DNA of 64,000 bases. Source: Malachius bipustulatus (lineage: Eukaryota > Arthropoda > Insecta > Coleoptera > Melyridae). Below are positions 20,216 to 31,090 of this stretch, one piece after another (the stretch's first letter is position 1; the number at the start of each line of letters is the position of its first letter). Made by a program: the position numbers and the translations under genes. The notes under the pieces are model-generated. The model had not been told where the DNA came from and did not search any database. It saw only the letters and a program-made list of their open reading frames with translations. The stretch spans positions 60,602,598 to 60,666,597 of the forward strand of contig OU342631.1 in assembly GCA_910589415.1 (NCBI GenBank), written 5' to 3'.

Positions 20216-20380
20216 GATGATACTTTAATTTTATCATCATTGCCTTTGTTTTGTTGAAGTAATGATGTCGGTAAGGTCATCTAACTCGCTAATAGGTCGT
20301 TCAGCAATATCACCTGGTTGAGCGAATAATGATAATAAATCATCAGGTGTTTCGTCAATATCAACAGGGAATGCTTCTAA
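20216..20380 (-). pseudogene. Unassigned coding relic, possibly gypsy gag-pol
   Basis: A minus-strand reading rich in Asp/Glu (PVDIDETPDDLLSLFAQPGD) ends at the Harbinger element (20381). Its position upstream of the integrase region and the matching break across the Harbinger suggest it belongs to the same gypsy-type element. I do not recognise a domain. Confidence 0.35.
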
Positions 20381-20955
20381 AGGGTAAAAACACAGTAGAA
20401 TGACGAGGCTAGAGGCACAGCGACGAGGTAAGCGACGCACCTTTTATTTCATCGTGTATGGTAATGAAGCCAAACATAGTGAAGAGGTTGACGCAGTACT
20501 AAGCGACGAGACAAGCGAGGGGATGCGCGTCGAGATGAAAATTGGATTTATTATAGCGTTGATATTGGACGATTCTAGCTGCATTATTTTTAAGTTTTCG
20601 CAATTTCTATTCTCAAATATTAAAAAAATCGGTCTGGGTGCTGCTTGAGCTCAGAAAATAATGTATGGTACTCTCCAAACCGTTTGCGTACTTTATTAAT
20701 AGGATGTACAGGATAAGTTCTGTCCAAACTTCCCATTGCAATAATAATAAGCCCGCGAAGCGTGGCATCATCGAATAAAATTTCATCTTCACTGTCGGAG
20801 AACATTGATCATACTGAATTGAGTTTGGAAAGTCAAAGCAGTAAATCGCAAATTCTGTCTCCTCACTATGTGCATGTCTCCTGTTTCGTCGCTTATATCG
20901 TCGCTTACCTCGTCGCTGTGCCTCTTAGCCTCGTCGCTCTACTATGTTTTTACCC
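20381..20955. mobile_element. PIF/Harbinger element, non-autonomous (575 bp)
   Basis: The left end is GGGTAAAAACACAGTAGA and the right end is its near-complement. TIR matching continues for about 55 bp through a GACGAGG/CAGCGACGAGG block. TAA is present at both borders (20378-20380 and 20956-20958). A HARBI1-like N-terminal transposase fragment lies inside on the minus strand. Confidence 0.8.
20620..20805 (-). pseudogene. HARBI1-like transposase N-terminal fragment
   Basis: The segment VHPINKVRKRFGEYHTLFSE is the conserved N-terminal motif of PIF/Harbinger transposases, just upstream of the FRMD region seen at 5334-5480. The frame stops at the element's deletion point and the DDE domain is absent. 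In autonomous relatives this protein works with a Myb-like partner; neither is intact here. Confidence 0.8.
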
Positions 20956-21215
20956 TAACGTGGTAAAATTCGGTGTTGATTATCTTTATTTCGTATGAAA
21001 GGAACTTTGACTTTAAAATTATCAGTATTTATATTCTCGAGGATCTCGTAATGACCTAGTTGTTGCTGGGGAATTAATACAGTTCCTTTTCTGATGGTTA
21101 CAGGTATAATTACATTACTCTGTTCAGGAGTAATCTGAGTTTGAAAATAATTTAATGCAGCTGGTTCATACCTACATAAATCATATTCTATACCAATGAG
21201 AAAAATGGTACCTGA
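20956..21215 (-). pseudogene. Unassigned coding relic, possibly gypsy gag-pol
   Basis: A fairly continuous minus-strand reading includes VIIPVTIRKGTVLIPQQQLG. It resembles the linker between protease and RT in gypsy-group polyproteins, but I cannot prove this. It continues the relic at 20216-20380 across the Harbinger element. Confidence 0.35.
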
Positions 21216-22351
21216 GTGGCACCGGTCATGATCTAGCTGTTATGATCTTCGGTCCCTGATGGTCTTGATGTTGAAAGGCATCCATGAAAAAAGAGGCGAA
21301 CTCCCTAGAGCAGATCGGAACACTTCAGAACCAGCATAATAATAATAATCGGCGCGAGTCCTCGAGTAACTTAACCACTTCACATGATGATGACAACAAA
21401 ATGAGGTTATTAACAAAAAGAACCTCCAATACTCTCGAGAACTCATCGTCAATAATGCAATAATTATAAAGCAAAAGCACTAAAATTAATAGTGTTGTTT
21501 GTGAATGAGCCTAGACGAATCTAGGTTCTCGAAAAAATTGAAGTATACCTACGAATAGGTATTAATAAGTGGACTGTATGAATCGGAATTTAAAACGCTA
21601 TGAATCGCCTGACAACTGAACCACTTACCTTTTGGCGAAGCTGGGGGTGGATTCGGTTCTAGGCCTAGAAATGGAGCTTGTAGAAGTGGCAGAGCACGAA
21701 CGAGACGACAAATTTGGCACCAGCGTACCGCGGCGTATTTTCAGCTAACCAAAAAACCAACGAACCTCTTTTCGAGGCGACGACACGACGACTCTTCTCC
21801 CTCTTGACGCAGAAGCAAGTGGGGAAGCCAGGCGATTATTCTTTTCGCGTAAAATAAAATAAATATCCCGAGCAACTTAATTAAATTAATGGAAATGGCA
21901 AATTCTAATTATTTCCCTACCCAAAACAAAACAAAAGTATTATTTACAAAAATATAAAAAGCATTTTAGTTGGGGCTTTAACAAGTGTAAACAGTAATAA
22001 ATTAATGAAATTTAAAAATAAAATTAAATCAGCCATCTTGCACTTGACCATCCCCGGTGTTGCAAAATGACAAGTAATACTATAGAGAATGTTCCACTTA
22101 CCTCTACTGAGCGGGCGAGAGGTTAATTGCTTTCTAGCTGTGAGACATGTTGCATGATTTGAACAATTAAATTATGTTAAAACAGGTGGTCTGGTTCTTA
22201 AATTTTTAACAGGAATCAATCACCCATCAATGCACCGTCCCTTATATCAAGTAGGTACTACGAGTCGAAACGAAACGACCCGGGAAGTCTGAATGACAGT
22301 GTCGCCCCGGATCGGCGTATAACGCAACCTACCTCTCGACACCAAGCGTTC
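21216..22351. other. Unassigned region with a LINE-like (TAA)n tail
   Basis: A plus-strand block from about 21220 ends in TAATAATAATAAT near 21340, like an I-type LINE 3' end. The GC-richer part 21640-21850 and the remaining AT-rich sequence show no recognisable gene. Confidence 0.4.
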
Positions 22352-22567
22352 ATGAAGGCATTGTGTATAGTGCGTTACAGAAATGTTTATTATTTACTTA
22401 CAGGGAAAATGAAAAAATTGCTTCATTTTATTTATTTGGAAATGAATGGAACGGTGACAAAGGAACCGTTACAATTATTTGATCAATGGTCAAAATATCA
22501 GTGTCGATTTCTCAATCTACAGTTAAGACAAAAAAAGTTTAATAGTGATAATGTATTTCGAATTTAA
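22352..22567 (+). CDS. Hypothetical 71-codon ORF
   Basis: A short, Lys/Leu-rich reading frame with no recognised motif, signal peptide or membrane segment. It may be a remnant of a transposase or may be chance; no similar copy is visible in this window. Confidence 0.2.
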   Translation: MKALCIVRYRNVYYLLTGKMKKLLHFIYLEMNGTVTKEPLQLFDQWSKYQCRFLNLQLRQKKFNSDNVFRI

Positions 22568-22613
22568 GAAATTTAAATTAATTTAGATGAGAACAATAAT
22601 ACCGAAAAGAAAT

Positions 22614-22683
22614 AATTATTAATTACAACTAAAGCAGCTGCTCAAAATGTCTTCCGCCAGCATTGATACATCTGCGACATATT
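22614..22683 (-). pseudogene. Mariner/IS630 transposase C-terminus
   Basis: The minus strand reads RRCINAGGRHFEQLL then a stop, the usual final residues of a class of insect Tc1/mariner-type transposases (compare RLNACVRANGGHFEQY at 45165). It is cut at 22683 by module M1. Confidence 0.7.
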
Positions 22684-23165
22684 AGTGTATTTTTTAACAA
22701 AAAAATACACTATTGAGGACGACATCACTTTCCAAAAATCACCCAAACTCATCAAATGTCCACCGATCATGACCCCCAGATTACGAAAAAGTGGTTTTCC
22801 AAAATTCACCTGCCCACGATATATATATATATATATATATATTTATAGAGATGTACACGGTCATTGTTGAGCCCGTTGAATATATTAACGGTCAGTTGTG
22901 TAGCCCTTTGCAACCTTGTTAAGCCCGCCTGCGGGCTGAACAAAGTTTCGCGTGTATATGAGCGCCAAAGCGTTGCGCACGCCTATGGGGACCTATGGGC
23001 AGATTTTCAAGTGGGCCTAATAATGACCGTTCCTCTATACAACATACGCTGTTTAGTACACTATGTTTGCCACCAGGTGGCGCTTTGTGTATATACCTAT
23101 AGAGGTGTATATACATTGTTCAGCCCACCATACTAATATGCCGTTATGGAGCCCCCCAGCTGGCA
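22684..23165 (+). mobile_element. Modular element: M1-(TA)n-M2 motif array
   Basis: Module M1 (22684-22818) is nearly identical to 9428-9562 and starts with the same AGTGTATTTTTTAAC hairpin. A (TA)n tract follows (22819-22846). Then comes array M2 (22860-23165), in which variants of TTGTTNAGCCC recur in both orientations (22865, 22917, 22931 inverted, 23012 inverted, 23117) with unrelated sequence between them. No ORF with a domain. Confidence 0.65.
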
Positions 23166-23707
23166 ACATCGCGAAACGAGGGAACATACTAAGAATTTCT
23201 TGAAACATAATTCAGCTATTATAGTTGAATCCTATAATAGGACTCTCATGCCTGGAAGGCGTACATGCATAGCCACACAACTTCTTGGAAACAAACCTTT
23301 TCGAGCATCTAGGGGTAATGGTCTGGCACTATTTGACATTCACATACTGGTTTTATTTAATTATGATAAATATTAACAATAAGATTTGATTATTATTTGA
23401 AAAATATTATTTAAATAGTATGTACGCAGTACCTAGTTGTTAAATTTTTTAGAAGTACCAATCAATGTTGTATATTATGTATTTTAGGGCATTTAACCCT
23501 TTAAAAGTACTTTTTAATAAAAATAATAATAACATTAAAAAAAATTCTCTTCACATTCGACCATCAGAAAATGCCACGTTTTTGAATGGGTTAATTGCAA
23601 TAATAAGTAACATTTCATTATACAATATACATTATACTCTCTTGAACTAGGTTCAAATATTGTTATATTAATCTTTACACCCTCCTTGCATGTATAGTCT
23701 ACGCTTA
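23166..23707. other. No gene recognised
   Basis: AT-rich, with short chance ORFs only. No repeat boundary seen until the foldback element at 23708. Confidence 0.5.
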
Positions 23708-25549
23708 CATGACAAAAAAGGTACCCCATAGAACACCTCATAATTATGAGGTGTTCTCATAATAATGGCTGAAACACATTTTACGCCCGCCAGGCTAGTC
23801 AAAATTTGTTAATTGTTATTTTTTGTGAAATTTCTAATTTTACTAAAAAAAAATTTTCAAACACCTGCTTGAAATTTATACAATTTGTAGAAAATAAAGT
23901 GCCATTTTTGAAAAAATTGTCTGGCTGACAATTTTTGTTAAATAACTTCTGACAGACCTTTTGTTATAAATATTTTTTTTATGAAAATGCACGTCATAAA
24001 CACCTTGAATTTTTTTTCAATAAAGTTTAAGATCTCTTCTATCCATTGCAACTTGTCTGGCTGACAATTTTTGTTAATAAATTTGTCAAACTTACATTTG
24101 TTATAAATTACATTTTTTATGAAAGTGCACTTCATAACACGTACTCAGTAAAAAACAATGTTTATGGCATTAAAACGTATTAAAGTATATAAAAGGGATC
24201 TAAATTATTAATTTATAACAAAAAAAAATTTATAGTCAGTAACTATAATTATACCATAATTTTTTCAGCACTTTAACAATGAAGTTTTTCATAGTAAAAA
24301 TCATTTTTTGGTGACAGACCAATTTTTATGCATAAAATAGATGTCAAACCTTCTTCCAAAAACATATTAGGGTGGTGTTTTGACACCGCCTTTATAAAAG
24401 CCTTTTTTTATGAAATAACGCTGTCACTGCGCTTAAAAATTGAATCTGACTAACAAAAAAAACTTTTCATTCTCCCCTTTACGAAAGTGTAACTTTCTGT
24501 CGTGATAAGACGACCGAAAGCGAAAGTAAAACATCCTAGGTGATAGGTTGCTAGGTGGTTGCTAGTTATGAAAAACTTTCGTGGCCTGGACAAAAAAGTA
24601 GAAATGTCAGTTTGATTAACGTTTATTTAGATGGAAAATTAAATGTAAAACTACAATAAAAATTCCAGTAAATCTTTCTGGAACATTCAAATAATTATTA
24701 TTGTATGTTCCAGAAAGATTTATTGGAATTTGCAGCTTCTTGAATGAAATTCATTTTGAACTAAACTACGATCAAAGATTCTAAAATTATATCGGTACAG
24801 AGCTTTAAACTTGACAGTGTCATAAATTAATAACTTAAAACTATCGTTACTATGGTAATGTTGAAAACATGGCACCTTATAATAATTCCATTGTTATTAC
24901 TGAATCGTATTATTTTACTCATTTCTTCTTAATCCGTGGTTCAATATGGCAAGGGGAGAATGAAAAGTTTAATACATTACACGCTACGAAAGCTCTTTCA
25001 GGTGCTCGGAGTTTTAAATACCCTCGGCTACGCTACGCTTCGCCTCGGGTATTCAAATACACCTCACACCTAAAAGTGAACTTTCGTAGCTTGTAATGTA
25101 AATAACTATTTTTAATGATAAGAATATTTTTTATGCATAGGCATCTTAAGCTCCAGTTTTTTTTTTCTTTTAACGAAGTGTTCTTAAATGCCAGTGATTG
25201 ATCTTGATACATTGAGCTGTGCATTCAAAATGAAGTCTGACAAATTTTTTAACAAAAATTGTCAACCAGACAAGTTGCAATAGATAGAAAAGATCTTAAA
25301 CTTTATTTAAAAAAAAATCAAGGTGTTATGACGTGCATTTTCATAAAAAAATAATTTACAACAACAATAACATTATTTTCTACAAATTGTATAAATTTCA
25401 AGCAAGTGTTTTGAAAAAATATTTTTTTTATCAAAATTCATAAAAAATAACAATTAACAAATTTTTACTAGTCTCGCGGGCGTAACATGTTTTCAGCCTT
25501 TTTCACTTTATAATTTTGAGGTGTTCTGTGGGGTACCTTTTTTGTCATG
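23708..25549. mobile_element. Foldback element (1.84 kb)
   Basis: CATGACAAAAAAGGTACCCC on the left is matched by its complement on the right. Pairing extends, with gaps, for several hundred bp (for example CAAATTTTTACTAG/CTAGTCAAAATTTG and TTTCTACAAATTGTATAAATT). Internal inverted blocks include GGGGAGAATGAAAAG (about 24950) opposite its complement (about 24465) and a 30-bp hairpin pair near 24665-24735. No transposase domain. The superfamily is not determined. Confidence 0.75.
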
Positions 25550-26206
25550 GAAGCCTACACTATTGTGAATTATTTCAGTTTTAAAACTGTTCTGCATGTT
25601 ATCCATGATATATTTTAAGATACCTAGAACAATAGCTTAGGTACTTAAAAGTCGTGTTCCCTCTAAAAATTGCTCCCTCTAAATCATAATAAATACGATT
25701 TTTTGAATATAGGAGGTCGAAAGGATAGGTATAGTATGTTACAAGATAAATGAAAACTTGAAAATCATATTGTCTTTATTCAATAATTTTACCAATTGAA
25801 GACATAAGTGGACAAAGGTGCTAAGTCATATTTTTCAAAAAAAAAGTTTTTGTGCTTTCTGAGATTTTGTGATGGTCTTCTAACTTTTGGCAATATCAAA
25901 AATATCAAAAATTGCATATTTACGAAACTACCAGTGGATAAAGCTGATATGTCACACTAACCTATTCATTGTTTTGGTGGATAAAGGTGCTATGTCACAA
26001 AATTGAACATAACACCTTTATCCACTACAAATGTATCGCTATTTAGCAAGGACATGTTACATACACAGTGGACATGTCCATTATTTTGAGGTTGTGTGTT
26101 TATGTTTCAAGTAAGAAATTTAATAACACCGGTACGTATGTCTATAATTACTTACTTTTAGAAAGTTTTTAGTAAATTAGTAAGTGTATTTGAACTTTAA
26201 AATATA
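25550..26206. other. Non-coding, with hairpin at 25977-26025
   Basis: GTGGATAAAGGTGCTATGT pairs with ACATAACACCTTTATCCAC around an 11-nt loop. A related GTGGACAAAGGTGCTAAGT lies at 25809. These may be transposon ends for the gene-like fragment that follows, but no matching right end is clear. Confidence 0.45.
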
Positions 26207-26602
26207 ATGGAAAGTAGAAGCAAACAAATTCTTAAATTATTATCGAACAAAGAAAACTTATATTCTGCAAAAGAAGGTAAGATTTCTATAATTAAATAAA
26301 ATAGGATTATACCAACACAAAATAAAGCCAAACATAAAATTTTTTATTTAAAACCTAAAATTTCCCGAAAGAGGCAACGTCATCCTCAAGAATGGAAAGG
26401 AAATAAATCAGCAGCATGCAGAGAACGGGGTGTGGAATACATTTCGCAAACAAGAAAAGTCGTGCCAAAAAAAGCTATAAACATAGAAAATATTTCATGG
26501 AAAAAAAGTTACAGGTTAAATTGTGGAGAAAAATTTAGCCTGGAAACAATAGAAACAAATTTTATAAATTGGATAATGCAAAAAAAATTGTCTTCTGTTT
26601 AA
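26207..26602 (+). pseudogene. Gene fragment with W-K-N / G-x-x-Y motif, unrecognised family
   Basis: A start at 26207 gives 23 codons ending at a GTAAG donor-like site (26277). A second open block (26301-26602) is basic and includes RKRQRHPQEWKGNKSAACRE followed by RGVEYISQTRKVVPKKA. This spacing (RKR, W-K-x-N, R-x-x-G-x-x-Y, later Cys) reminds me of an uncharacterised family widespread in insect genomes that is often transposon-linked. I cannot name it. A 24-nt gap between the blocks is too short for an ordinary intron, so it is probably degraded. Confidence 0.4.
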
Positions 26603-26698
26603 AAGTATTGATATTAATCCAATTGCTCAAAGTCAAAAATCCCTGTAGGATCCCTTTACCTATAGTTCTAACCCTGTACAGGTTAGAACTATTTTTTT

Positions 26699-27506
26699 GG
26701 TCCATCACTTATGTCCACCCCCGAAATAGAGGTTAATTTTAAAGATAAAGAATTGAAACTTTCAGGATTCATGTAATTAATATAGGACCATAGATATGGC
26801 ATAATCAGTTTAACTATTTTTTTTTTAAGTTGAGCTATCAGCGATAAAAAACTGTAATTTGGTGTTAATGTGACCAAAATAAATTCGATTTTGCTGTAAT
26901 ACATGGATAGAAATCGATTAAGAAAATCAAAATCGCTTAAAAGAAATATCAAAAACTAATTATTGTTTTTGACACTAACATAGAATGATTGATATATGGA
27001 AGCAATAAAACTACAAGGATTTTGAAGGGCTGGTATAGCACAAATAAATGTTAAGTAAACACCCACAAAAGGAACCCAATTGAGTTCAATGGCACTTTAT
27101 TAGACATTCTTCTGACTTCTTTGAAGATTATTTATGGTAGGTACCTACCCTCATTAGATTTGTCAGTTTTATTACTCTACCATATATCAATCATTCTACC
27201 TCTAATTTCCATATTTTAAGTATTTTATTTAATTAAAGGCTTGTAATTAGTTTTTTTATATTTCTTTTAAGTGATTTTGATTTTCTTAATCGATTTCTAT
27301 CGATGAATTAAATAAAAATCCAATTTATTTTGGTCACATTAACACCAAATTACAGTTTTTTATCGCTGATGACTCAACTAAAAAAAAATAATTAAACTGA
27401 TTATGCCCATTCTATGGTCCTATATTAATTACATGAATCCTGAAAGTTTCAATTTTTTATCTTTAAAATTAACCTCTATTTCGGGGGTGGACATAAGTGA
27501 TGGACC
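26699..27506. mobile_element. Foldback MITE (808 bp)
   Basis: GGTCCATCACTTATGTCCAC on the left is complemented at the right end. The arms pair for more than 250 bp (including GGATTCATGTAATTAATATAG and its complement), with a further inverted pair inside (near 26870-26940 and 27270-27350). No ORF of interest. A mariner-type hairpin (AGTTCTAACCCTGTACAGGT) lies just to the left at 26662-26692. Confidence 0.8.
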
Positions 27507-27512
27507 ACCCGG

Positions 27513-28025
27513 TATAGGGGTGGAGGACGTACCTTAACACCAAGAAGGTATTCATTTGCTTTGCAAATGCATGGTTAGCAAAAAAACGGCACTAAAAATC
27601 GCTCTAGGAAGTGCGATTCTGGTTATTACGGCATATATTCTCATATAAGCATGCAAGATCAGCCCGTCGAGCCGATGATGTCGAATGATGTCGCCGCTAA
27701 TGATGCATCCGCCTGCTTCAGGACCGGCATAAGTCCCCAAGCTAACTCGTAACGTATCCGAAATATAACAGTGATCGATGTCACGTTTTTTGGAATGCAA
27801 ATGCAAAATAAATGCAAAATGCAAAAAAATAATCATGATATTGTTAATTTCGAAGATATTCCTTACCCTGAAAGTGAAGAAAAAAATAGCAATGCGACCA
27901 TAGTGTCAAAGAGGCCATTAGTTTGCAATGGCTGTTTTTTGCTTCTTACCCACCCAGCACCCCTATTTAGCTCCTCGGTCCCGGAAAAATTGATAGAACT
28001 TAGGATACGTGGATGTAAATATTTA
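27513..28025 (+). repeat. Repeat family D, copy 1
   Basis: The left flank includes GAAGGTATTCATTTGCTTTG (hairpin ATTTGCTTTGCAAAT). The right flank includes GTCACGTTTTTTGGAATGC, then a CACCCAGCACCCCTATTT block, and ends ATACGTGGATGTAAAT. The central 200 bp differ strongly from copies at 30590 and 33320 and only partly match the copy at 42836. The 92-codon frame in the right flank (27771-28049) is not kept in other copies. Confidence 0.75.
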
Positions 28026-28799
28026 CATTATTTACTTTTTGAGCTCTGATTAAATTTATTTCATATGCCGGTGGCAGAAATTTAGGGGTTGCTTGAATTT
28101 TTTGCCCCTAATTTCTACGACACTGTAAAAATTGGCATTGTGGAAACACATTTTAAACTGTCAATGTTTTCTACATAAAAAAGGTACTCCTAGTCAAGTA
28201 CTCTAATATGAACTGTTTTTGAGAAAAGCAGCATTTCATGATGAAAAACATACATCACTTGTGTTTGATATTTTTTTTATGATTTGTTTCACTGCAACAT
28301 TATTTATTTTTCAATTTGCCGTCTTAACGCAGATAATATTAATGACAAGACATGTACGAAAGCTGAATTCTGTATCTCAAACAGTTTCTGAGTTATCACA
28401 TTTATAACGAATTTAACTATTGTACATTATTAGTTCTTACCAATTTCTATTTTTGCTAGTGTTAATATACCAATAAAATTGAAAAAAAAAAATTTGCGTA
28501 AGGTATGCGTGGCTAACGGGTCTTTAGAACACTTGCTCTATTTATTCTGGCACGAAGGCTATCCTGGCTATCCCATTAAACAATTAATTTGATTACTGAT
28601 ATCCATGCATTATACTAGGTATAGTATTTGGGCATACCCACTACTATACTATATCATAGGTCGCACGCCGAGAAGCAGGACGGGTGGTGTCTGAGTGACG
28701 TCATGCACAAAGCCGAACGAAATTGAAACGCCAAGTGATTTTATCTTCTCGAGTATAAATGTAAACGAATAAACCATTAAAAATAACCGGTTTCGACAG
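28026..28799. other. No gene recognised
   Basis: AT-rich, followed from 28650 by a GC-richer segment leading into motif array M2. A 62-codon frame at 28219-28407 is hydrophobic but has no start context or homologous motif I can support. Confidence 0.4.
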
Positions 28800-30063
28800 T
28801 TACAACTGGCAACATTGTTGGGCTTTACAACGTGCGTAAGATGTATGAATATATACAATCGGGCTGAAGAAAGATTTGTTAGTATATTTGGGCTTAATAA
28901 CGATTCGAAAATATATTTTAAAAGTAGGCTTACGAAAAAGTTTCCCCTCTTTGTTTGCCACCACTTGTGGGCATCTTTATTTAACAAAACACTGACATAT
29001 ACTTCTTTATATGACTTAGAAAACCCGGGTGGAACAACGACCTGTTAATATGCGCGGGCTTCACAACGTATCGTCTATGAGTATATATATATATATATAT
29101 ATATATTTATTTCTCCAAAATCACGATTTTTCGAGTTTCAAAACGCTCCTGTAGCTTTATCTTTCAAGATTAGTGAACGAAATTTTGGATTCTTGTAAAG
29201 CTGAGGAATGACTTTTGATTTTCGTTGAAAAAATTTCCAAAAGTCACGTTACTTCTACAGGGTGTCCTTTCAAAGTTCCCCAAATCCGGACTTTGAGGCA
29301 CGGTTTCTGGCCGCAGTTTTCAATCTAGGGGGCTGAAATTTTTGTGAGAGTAAGATGTTCACAAGGAGTGGTCTGGTATTGCACTTGAGCAAAATCGGCC
29401 AAGCCATTTCAAAATGGCGGCTATTTGAATTTGCTGAAGATTTACTATTTTTTGAATCCCTGTATGAGCAAGATGGCAAAAAAACTTTCACATCAAGTTA
29501 ATAGGATTGAAAGAAAATTAATTGAAATTTGAGTTAGTGCAAAAAAATTTGAATTTTTTCCATTAATAAGCCAGTGGCGTGGGTAGGAAAAGAGTGAAAA
29601 TGGCTTAATTTCTATAACAGTTTTTGAGCACATTTTTGAAGGAATTGAACTAAAATTTTCACAGTAGACAACTATACTAATACTCTTTAATCTTCAAAAA
29701 TTTCAAGGATCAAATAAAAAAAATGGCGGAGATATTTAAATTTATTTTACATGATGTAAATATCTCTAAAATTTTAAAAACGCTCTAGTAGCTTCATCTT
29801 TCAAGATTAGTGGAAGAAATTTTTTACTCTTGTGAAACTTTGGGATGACGTTAAATTTTCGTTGAAAAATTTTTCAAAAGTCGCGTTACTTCTACAGGGT
29901 GTCCTTTAAAATTTCGAAACATCCGGTCCTGTGGCACGGTTTTCTGGTAGCAGTTTTCAATCTAGGAGGCTGAAATTTTTATGGGAGGAAGATATTATCC
30001 ACAAGTAGTGGTCTGGTATTGCATTTTTGAGCAAAATCGATCGAGCCGTTTCAAAATGGCGGC
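28800..30063 (+). mobile_element. Modular element: M2 motif array-(TA)n-M5 body
   Basis: Array M2 (28800-29062) has GGGCTTTACAACG, GGGCTGAAGAAAG, GGGCTTAATAACG and GGGCTTCACAACG, the complements of the motifs at 22860-23165. A (TA)n tract (29078-29107) joins it to an M5 body (29108-30063) matching 9643-10560. M5 stops at 30063, where another M1 module begins. Confidence 0.65.
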
Positions 30064-30067
30064 TTTT

Positions 30068-30545
30068 AGTGTATTTTTTAACAAAAAAATACACTATTGA
30101 GGACGACATCACTTTCCAAAAATCACCCAAACTCATCAAATGTCCACCGATCATGACCCCCAGATTACGAAAAAGTGGTTTTCCAAAATTCACCTGCCCA
30201 CGATATATATATATATATATAGATCTTTCTATCCTTCCTGAGCCAGTCGAAATTTCATACCATCCTGAACCATGGCTTAAATAAGCAGTTGGAGCCCGTC
30301 TCTCGGCGTATATTTATTTGTCATTATTCGAATATCATATTTTTGAACATATACATCACGAAAAAAGAGATTTATTTTTTATCATTTTATACAAAAAAAA
30401 CCGTACCATCCTGAACCATCATACTTGTGCTGACCTGAACCACTGTATATATTTTAGATGGTTCATACAATTCTGAACCACGTCTTTTCTCACAACTGCC
30501 TATTCACTTTTTTTGTAAAACGCAGGTTCATGTCGCTCGAAAAAC
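30068..30545 (+). mobile_element. Modular element: M1-(TA)n-M3 motif array
   Basis: M1 (30068-30202) is nearly identical to the copies at 9428 and 22684. A short (TA)n (30203-30220) joins it to array M3, in which CCATCCTGAACCAT and variants recur (30270, 30401, 30435, inverted at 30458, 30472). It has landed within the preceding M5 body after a T-run, truncating it. Confidence 0.65.
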
Positions 30546-30589
30546 TACTTATCCCATTCTAAAAATTAAAAAAAATAAATATTTGCATC

Positions 30590-31090
30590 CACGTATCCTA
30601 AGCTTCATCAATTTTTTTGGGATCGAGGAGCGAAATAGGGGTGCTGGGTGGGTAAGAAGCTAAAAACCACTATTGCAAACTAATATATTAAGGTCACAAC
30701 TAAGGCCTCTTTGACTATATTTCTATTTTTTTTCTTCATTTTCAGGGCAAGGAATATCTTCGAGATTAACAGTAGCATGATTATTATTTTGAATTTTGCA
30801 TTTATTTTTCATTTGAATTCCAAAAAGCGTGACATTAATCCCTGTATTATGGATACGATATGAGAAAGCGGATATAATGCAGGTCCTGCTCCGTACGCTT
30901 CGAAGCGGTTTGCATTGTCGTCAAGTTGTTACTTCCGAAACTCGGCGTAGTTATTCGCAATTCTCGCCATGACCGTACTCTGAAAACCTATTTTTAGTGC
31001 CGTTTTTTTTTTTTGGCTAACCATGCATTTGCAAAGCAAATGAATACCTTCCTGGTGTTACTATAGATATATTCTCCGCCCCTAAAATAG
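30590..31090 (-). repeat. Repeat family D, copy 2
   Basis: Minus-oriented. Flanks match copy 1 (TTTGCAAAGCAAATGAATACC; ATCCACGTATCCTAAG; AAAAAGCGTGACATTAATCC). The centre (30835-31000) is largely different from copy 1. Confidence 0.75.
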
